Position numbers and translations under genes: made by a program
Part shown: positions 6,309-9,725 of the stretch, in pieces
Layout: each line of letters starts with the position of its first letter
Numbering within the stretch: position 1 is the stretch's first letter
The notes under the pieces: model-generated
The model's database searches: none
Told to the model about the DNA's origin: nothing
The model's input: the letters and a program-made list of their open reading frames with translations, nothing else
Assembly (NCBI RefSeq): GCF_000243275.1
Contig: NZ_CM001437.1
Location: forward strand, 3,629,779 to 3,639,503
Reading direction: 5' to 3'
Source of the DNA: Myroides odoratus DSM 2801
GTDB lineage: Bacteria; Bacteroidota; Bacteroidia; Flavobacteriales; Flavobacteriaceae
Length of the DNA stretch: 9,725 nt

Positions 6309-6496
6309 TGTCGTTTCCTTACAATAAAATTGGTTCTTTATTTTAAGGGCTTAAAAATACTAAAAAAATGGCATACACGGGAGCCTTGGAGCAGAAGAAA
6401 TGCAACGGCACTTTCAAATAAGAAAGAATTATAATATTTTTAAGGGAAGTCCATCTTTTTTGGCTTACTTTTAAGACGCCTAAAATTAGTTATATT
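6309..6496. promoter_or_regulatory. Divergent promoter region between the two operons
   Basis: The gap separates tsaC (minus) from the thioesterase gene (plus). For the plus operon, TTG at 6460-6462 and TAAAATTA at 6481-6488 are spaced by 18 bases. This imperfect match would start transcription almost at the ATG (6497), so the mRNA could be nearly leaderless. For the minus operon, TATTTTTA at 6359-6352 is the best candidate. Between them lies a GC-richer island with a possible 17-codon ORF (6368-6421). Confidence 0.45.
6368..6421 (+). CDS. Possible 17-residue micro-ORF in a GC-richer island
   Basis: A complete frame from ATG to TAA encodes MAYTGALEQKKCNGTFK. It contains 25 G/C in 54 bases, clearly more than the flanking AT-rich DNA, and spans nearly the whole of this richer island. 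No convincing promoter is visible. The island may equally be a small RNA or a regulatory sequence for either operon. I do not recognise the peptide with any certainty, so it is reported as a candidate only. Confidence 0.3.
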   Translation: MAYTGALEQKKCNGTFK

Positions 6497-6946
6497 ATGC
6501 ATGTGAAAAGAAGAAAGGACTTTAATAAAGAAGAGGTATTAGCAATGTATGCGAAGGTGTGTAAGAACACGCTAATGGAGACATTGCAAATTGAATATAT
6601 TGATGCAGGTCCTGAATTTTTAGTGGCAAAAATGCCCGTAAATGAACGTGTACATCAACCAGCGGGTTTACTTCATGGTGGGGCGATGGTTGCACTAGCC
6701 GAAAGTTTGGGGAGTGGCGCTTCTTTGATGCTCATTGATCCAACGCAACAAGAAATAAGAGGAATTGAGATATCAGCCAATCACGTGCGAAGTAAAAGAG
6801 CGGGATTTGTAACTGGAACTGCACGATTAATACACCGTGGACGTACCTTACACTTATGGGAGATTCGAATTACAGATGAAAATGACGTCTTGTTGTCGGT
6901 GTGTAAAATCACCAATATTGTAATTGATAAAAATAAGGGAGAATGA
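6497..6946 (+). CDS. menI: Hotdog-fold thioesterase, probably DHNA-CoA thioesterase (PaaI family)
   Basis: A 149-residue single-domain hotdog thioesterase. The family signature HQPAGLLHGGAMVALAES spans 53-70; the glutamate at 69 sits where EntH/MenI-like enzymes have their catalytic acid. RGIEISANHVRS (88-99) and GRTLHLWEIRITDE (115-128) are the later conserved strands. Its stop overlaps the isochorismate synthase start by four bases (ATGA). This supports hydrolysis of 1,4-dihydroxy-2-naphthoyl-CoA in menaquinone synthesis, though the substrate is inferred from context. ATG 6497 gives about ten residues more than I expect for the family; ATG 6545 (MYAKVCK) is the next in-frame choice. Other PaaI-family substrates, such as phenylacetyl-type or enterobactin-type aryl-CoA, cannot be excluded from sequence alone. 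Confidence 0.85.
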   Translation: MHVKRRKDFNKEEVLAMYAKVCKNTLMETLQIEYIDAGPEFLVAKMPVNERVHQPAGLLHGGAMVALAESLGSGASLMLIDPTQQEIRGIEISANHVRSKRAGFVTGTARLIHRGRTLHLWEIRITDENDVLLSVCKITNIVIDKNKGE

Positions 6947-7998
6947 GATTATACGAGACATGGACCCAACAGATAGCAGAAGATAAACCTTTTGTACTCT
7001 ATAAAAAACCAGGTCAACCCCATGTAATCGGCTTGTTTCAACACGATACCACCTTGCACCAAGTCAACCCTTTTACAACATCCGGATTTATAGTAGCGCC
7101 TTTTTACGAAGGCATTCGCTTTTATATACCCCTAGCTCATGCTACTAGAATAGAAGAGGAGGTTGCGGAGCAACCCTTTGAATCTGCCGCTTTTGAGCTA
7201 GATTATGAGGCGCAACCAGCAAAGGCTAATTTTGAGGATTTGGTAATGCGCTGTGTTGCTGCTATCAAAGACGAGAAATTTAGCAAAGTAGTGCCTGCAA
7301 GAAAAGAGGAGGTCGCTTTGGAGATCAACGATATTCAGCCGTTGTTTACTAAATTGCTGATGGCATATCCAGAAGCGTTTTGTTATGTGGTGTATCATCC
7401 TCAAATCGGATTGTGGATGGGGGCGACTCCTGAAACCTTGGTGGAGCTGAAAGGGCAAACCTTGCATACGATGGCTTTGGCCGGTACGCAAGTAAACCAC
7501 GGCAAAGAGGAAGTACGTTGGGGAGAAAAGGAGCAAGAGGAACAGCGCTATGTAACGGAATTTATTGTCGATAAACTACAACCGTTGAGTACGCATATTC
7601 AAGTGTCAGACCCCTTTACTAAACGAGCGGCTAAAGTGATGCACATCTGTACAAACATAGAAGCAGAGCTCAAAGAAGTAAATGTGCAGACCGTTGTAGA
7701 GGCTTTACATCCAACGCCTGCCGTTTGCGGCATGCCGAAAGAGGTGAGTCGGGACTTCTTGTTAAAAGAAGAAGGCTATGCGCGTAAATACTATGCGGGA
7801 TACCTTGGCGAATTGAATAGCCCTACAGCAACAGGTGAATTACACAGTCAGTTATTCGTCAACCTGAGATGCATGGAGATAGAGAAAGATCACGTTAATT
7901 TATATATTGGGTGTGGAGTAACGGAAGACAGTGATCCGACCAGTGAGTTTGTTGAAACCGTTAACAAGTCCACCACAATGAAAAAAGTTTTATTTTAA
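6943..7998 (+). CDS. menF: Isochorismate synthase
   Basis: A chorismate-binding enzyme of 351 residues that converts chorismate to isochorismate, the entry to menaquinone synthesis. Visible family features are KVVPAR (115-120) with the lysine expected to activate water, GATPETLVEL (160-169), ALAGTQ (178-183), the glutamates in the helix KEQEEQRYVTEF (196-207), HICTNIEAEL (234-243), CGMPKEV (262-268) and the Mg-binding region GCGVTEDSDPTSEFVETVNK (323-342). The N-terminal 100 residues are the shorter, variable part seen in MenF/EntC/DhbC proteins. EntC-type siderophore enzymes are homologous, but no siderophore genes are nearby and the thioesterase neighbour favours menaquinone. The start codon ATG overlaps the preceding stop by four bases, indicating coupled translation. 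The next gene starts four bases after the stop. Confidence 0.93.
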   Translation: MRLYETWTQQIAEDKPFVLYKKPGQPHVIGLFQHDTTLHQVNPFTTSGFIVAPFYEGIRFYIPLAHATRIEEEVAEQPFESAAFELDYEAQPAKANFEDLVMRCVAAIKDEKFSKVVPARKEEVALEINDIQPLFTKLLMAYPEAFCYVVYHPQIGLWMGATPETLVELKGQTLHTMALAGTQVNHGKEEVRWGEKEQEEQRYVTEFIVDKLQPLSTHIQVSDPFTKRAAKVMHICTNIEAELKEVNVQTVVEALHPTPAVCGMPKEVSRDFLLKEEGYARKYYAGYLGELNSPTATGELHSQLFVNLRCMEIEKDHVNLYIGCGVTEDSDPTSEFVETVNKSTTMKKVLF

Positions 7999-8002
7999 GC
8001 AG

Positions 8003-8719
8003 ATGAAAGTAGATATATTAGCCTTTGGAGCCCACCCAGATGATGTAGAATTGGGATGTGGAGCCACATTAGCAAAAGAAATTCACGGAGGAAAGAAAGT
8101 TGGAATTATCGACTTGACCCGTGGGGAATTAGGAACAAGAGGAAGTGCGGAAATTCGCGCGCAAGAAGCCGCTGCAGCTGCTCAGATTTTAGGCGTGTCT
8201 GCACGTGAGAATCTAGGTTTTCGCGATGGTTTTTTTGTCAATGATGAAGCCCATCAGCTAGAAGTCATTAAAATGATCCGCAAGTACAAGCCAGAAATCG
8301 TACTGTGTAATGCAATTGACGATCGCCATATTGACCACAGTAAAGGGAGTAAATTAGTTTCTGATGCTTGTTTTTTAGCGGGATTGAGACGTATTGAAAC
8401 CACAGTAAATGGGGTAGAGCAAGAAGCTTGGCGTCCAAAATTGGTGTATCATTACATCCAATGGAAAAATATTGAACCTGATTTTGTCGTGGATGTAACC
8501 GGATTCATCGATCAGAAAGTACAGGCTGTTTTGGCGTATGGCACGCAATTTTACGATGCAAACTCCAAAGAACCCTCAACGCCAATTACTTCCAAAAATT
8601 TCTTGGATAGTATCGTGTATCGCGCACAAGACCTAGGTCGCTTGATAAATAAAGAACATGCGGAAGGATTTACAGTAGAAAGATATTTGGCAGTCAATCG
8701 TTTAGATGATTTGGTGTAA
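8003..8719 (+). CDS. bshB1: Bacillithiol biosynthesis deacetylase BshB1
   Basis: A zinc-dependent LmbE/PIG-L family deacetylase of 238 residues that removes the acetyl group of GlcNAc-malate, giving GlcN-malate for bacillithiol, a cytosolic low-molecular-weight thiol. The metal site is visible as AHPDD (10-14; H11, catalytic D13, D14), with the third ligand H112 in DRHIDHSKG (107-115). LTRGELGTRGS (38-48) and NLGFRDGFF (70-78) are typical of BshB1. YGTQFYDANSKEPSTPI near residues 184-200 is another feature that I associate with this subgroup and not with generic LmbE proteins. The gene follows menF by four bases and ends the plus operon. No terminator is visible before the tRNA promoter. The grouping of a bacillithiol gene with menaquinone genes is probably just operon packing. 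Confidence 0.93.
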   Translation: MKVDILAFGAHPDDVELGCGATLAKEIHGGKKVGIIDLTRGELGTRGSAEIRAQEAAAAAQILGVSARENLGFRDGFFVNDEAHQLEVIKMIRKYKPEIVLCNAIDDRHIDHSKGSKLVSDACFLAGLRRIETTVNGVEQEAWRPKLVYHYIQWKNIEPDFVVDVTGFIDQKVQAVLAYGTQFYDANSKEPSTPITSKNFLDSIVYRAQDLGRLINKEHAEGFTVERYLAVNRLDDLV

Positions 8720-8736
8720 AATTTTTAAAAAAATGC

Positions 8737-8766
8737 TTGCAACGTAAGGAAATATGGCTACCTTTG
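8737..8766 (+). promoter_or_regulatory. Strong Bacteroidota promoter of the tRNA-His cluster
   Basis: TTG at 8737-8739, exactly 19 bases of spacer and TACCTTTG at 8759-8766 match TTG-N19-TAnnTTTG at every defined position. The first tRNA base is 25 bases past the box, so the 5' leader would be short. This is the best promoter in the window, as expected for a stable RNA. Confidence 0.85.
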
Positions 8767-8790
8767 CAAGCGTCAAAATAAGACAAATAC

Positions 8791-8865
<75 letters not shown>

Positions 8866-8954
8866 CAAAAAAAAATACACGTAGCGGTTGATGCTCGCAT
8901 CGTCCATACAAACAAAAAAGGTGAATGTGTTAAGACACCTCCAAAAAAATACAC
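8866..8954. other. Long spacer between tRNA-His copies 1 and 2
   Basis: This spacer is 89 bases, compared with 19 between copies 2 and 3. It starts with an A-run and TACAC, the same leader that precedes copies 2 and 3. It continues with GGTTGATGCTCGC, weakly like the tRNA start GGTTATAGCTCAGC, and ends with CACCTCCAAAAAAA, like the tRNA 3' end. It also holds a small hairpin GTGT-TAAG-ACAC (8927-8938). A decayed, partly deleted fourth tRNA copy is possible. Confidence 0.4.
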
Positions 8955-9029
<75 letters not shown>

Positions 9030-9048
9030 CAAAAAAAAAAACATACAC

Positions 9049-9123
<75 letters not shown>

Positions 9124-9125
9124 CG

Positions 9126-9162
9126 AAAAGAGAGAATGAGTTTTCATTCTCTCTTTTTTTTT
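9126..9162 (+). terminator. Terminator of the tRNA-His cluster
   Basis: A 14-bp perfect stem, AAAAGAGAGAATGA (9126-9139) with TCATTCTCTCTTTT (9144-9157), closes on a 4-base loop. T residues continue to 9162. It starts two bases after the last tRNA and marks the end of the operon. The simple repeat begins immediately after. Confidence 0.92.
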
Positions 9163-9392
9163 GTGAGAAGGTGAGAAGATGAGGAGGTGAGAAGGTGAGA
9201 AGGTGAGAAGATGAGAAGGTGAGAAGATGAGGAGGTGAGAAGATGAGGAGGTGAGAAGATGAGGAGGTGAGAAGATGAGGAGGTGAGAAGATGAGGAGGT
9301 GAGAAGATGAGGAGGTGAGAAGATGAGGAGGTGAGAAGATGAGGAGGTGAGAAGATGAGGAGGTGAGAAGATGAGGAGGTGAGAAGATGAGA
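9163..9392. repeat. 16-bp minisatellite (ten perfect units plus degenerate lead-in)
   Basis: Ten perfect tandem copies of GTGAGAAGATGAGGAG occupy 9219-9378, with a partial eleventh to 9392. Before them, 9163-9218 holds less regular GTGAGAAG/ATGAGGAG words. On the reverse strand each unit reads as two 8-mers of TCACC/TCATC type, related to the arrays at 269-414 and 2246-2330. Because 16 is not a multiple of three, ORFs over it read a cycling SSSSHLLIFSPPHLLT peptide and are not genes. Perfect units suggest recent expansion. Confidence 0.95.
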
Positions 9393-9427
9393 CATTCTTC
9401 TTTAACCGAATAAGTTATCAAAAAAAC
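9393..9427 (+). repeat. 35-bp interspersed motif, copy 3 (diverged)
   Basis: The first 20 bases match copy 1 (183-217) exactly through CTTTAACCGAA. The second half diverges to TAAGTTATCAAAAAAAC. The reading frame that runs through copies 1 and 2 stops here at a TAA. It joins the minisatellite to the right inverted-repeat arm. Confidence 0.75.
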
Positions 9428-9636
9428 AAAATCAATTTACTTAAAAGTGTAAAATATCTTTACAAAAGAGAATTTACCCCAACGTAAGTCAAATAAAGAG
9501 CGTCAAATGTTTGAAAAGGCTGTAAAAATAAAAGGTGTTTGTACTTTGTGAGGTTCGTGCTTTGTGAGGGGCTTTTTTGCAAATCGCCTTTAATCGATAA
9601 ACCCTACAACTTCACAAAAGACAAAAAAGCGACCTA
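9428..9636 (-). repeat. Long inverted repeat, right arm
   Basis: The reverse complement aligns with 1899-2127 over almost its whole length, with scattered substitutions and one indel near the CCTCACAAAG words. The order of modules differs between the two loci. Here the 35-bp motif precedes the arm, whereas reading the left locus on the minus strand the arm comes first and then the motif. The modules have therefore been rearranged relative to one another. Confidence 0.88.
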
Positions 9637-9725
9637 GCAAACAATAGAAAACTAATTTGACCTTTATTTGGGTTAGTTTTGTATCTTGGGTGATGCTTGA
9701 ATGGAAAAGGAGTCTCCGCAAGTGA
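9637..9725 (+). other. Right-edge region with a possible promoter leading out of the window
   Basis: TTG at 9657-9659 and TATCTTGG at 9682-9689 resemble a promoter, but the spacer is 22 bases and the box is imperfect. An ATG at 9701 opens a frame to the window end (MEKESPQV). A second ATG at 9693 gives only ten codons before a stop at the last base. A gene may begin here, but the window is too short to decide. Confidence 0.25.

Noticed and set aside
7198..7536. 112-codon ORF antisense to menF
   Set aside because: Shadow of a well-conserved coding frame.

Overview
The window looks like chromosomal DNA from a member of Bacteroidota, most likely Flavobacteriaceae (a Myroides- or Flavobacterium-like AT-rich genome). 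Three things support this. Promoters match the Bacteroidota form TTG-N19-TAnnTTTG. Start codons have A-rich upstream stretches rather than Shine-Dalgarno sequences. The gene set combines menaquinone and bacillithiol synthesis with a CtaA/COX15-type heme A synthase carrying a long extra loop of the kind I associate with flavobacteria. Genus assignment is inference.

Layout. Positions 1-2560 are mostly intergenic and full of repeats: two tandem 74-bp units, TCACC-type short tandem arrays, a 35-bp conserved motif and one arm of a long inverted repeat. Within this stretch lie two tandem paralogous genes for unknown small basic proteins (762-1004 and 1363-1611), each with its own promoter. On the minus strand follow a cytidylyltransferase-like nucleotidyltransferase (2561-3000, start apparently shifted by one base), a terminator, and a tight operon transcribed from 6308 to 3239: threonylcarbamoyl-AMP synthase, CCA-adding enzyme, heme A synthase. 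On the plus strand is a second tight operon: hotdog thioesterase (probably DHNA-CoA hydrolase), isochorismate synthase, bacillithiol deacetylase BshB1 (6497-8719). Then come three tRNA-His genes (8791-9123) with a near-consensus promoter and a strong terminator. From 9163 to the end are a 16-bp minisatellite, another 35-bp motif copy and the second arm of the long inverted repeat.

How genes connect. The minus operon begins with two tRNA maturation enzymes: t6A precursor synthesis and CCA addition. The tRNA-His genes here do not encode CCA, so they need the latter. CtaA makes heme A for cytochrome oxidase, and the plus operon makes menaquinone, so both belong to respiration. BshB1 belongs to low-molecular-weight thiol metabolism.

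The core genes are ordinary. The unusual material is the modular repeat family in the gaps between genes, the long inverted repeats bracketing about 7.3 kb of core genes, the duplicated unknown small protein, the out-of-frame start at a 7-base homopolymer, and a small GC-richer island between the divergent operons. I found no evidence of a CRISPR array, transposase, prophage or recognisable defence system.
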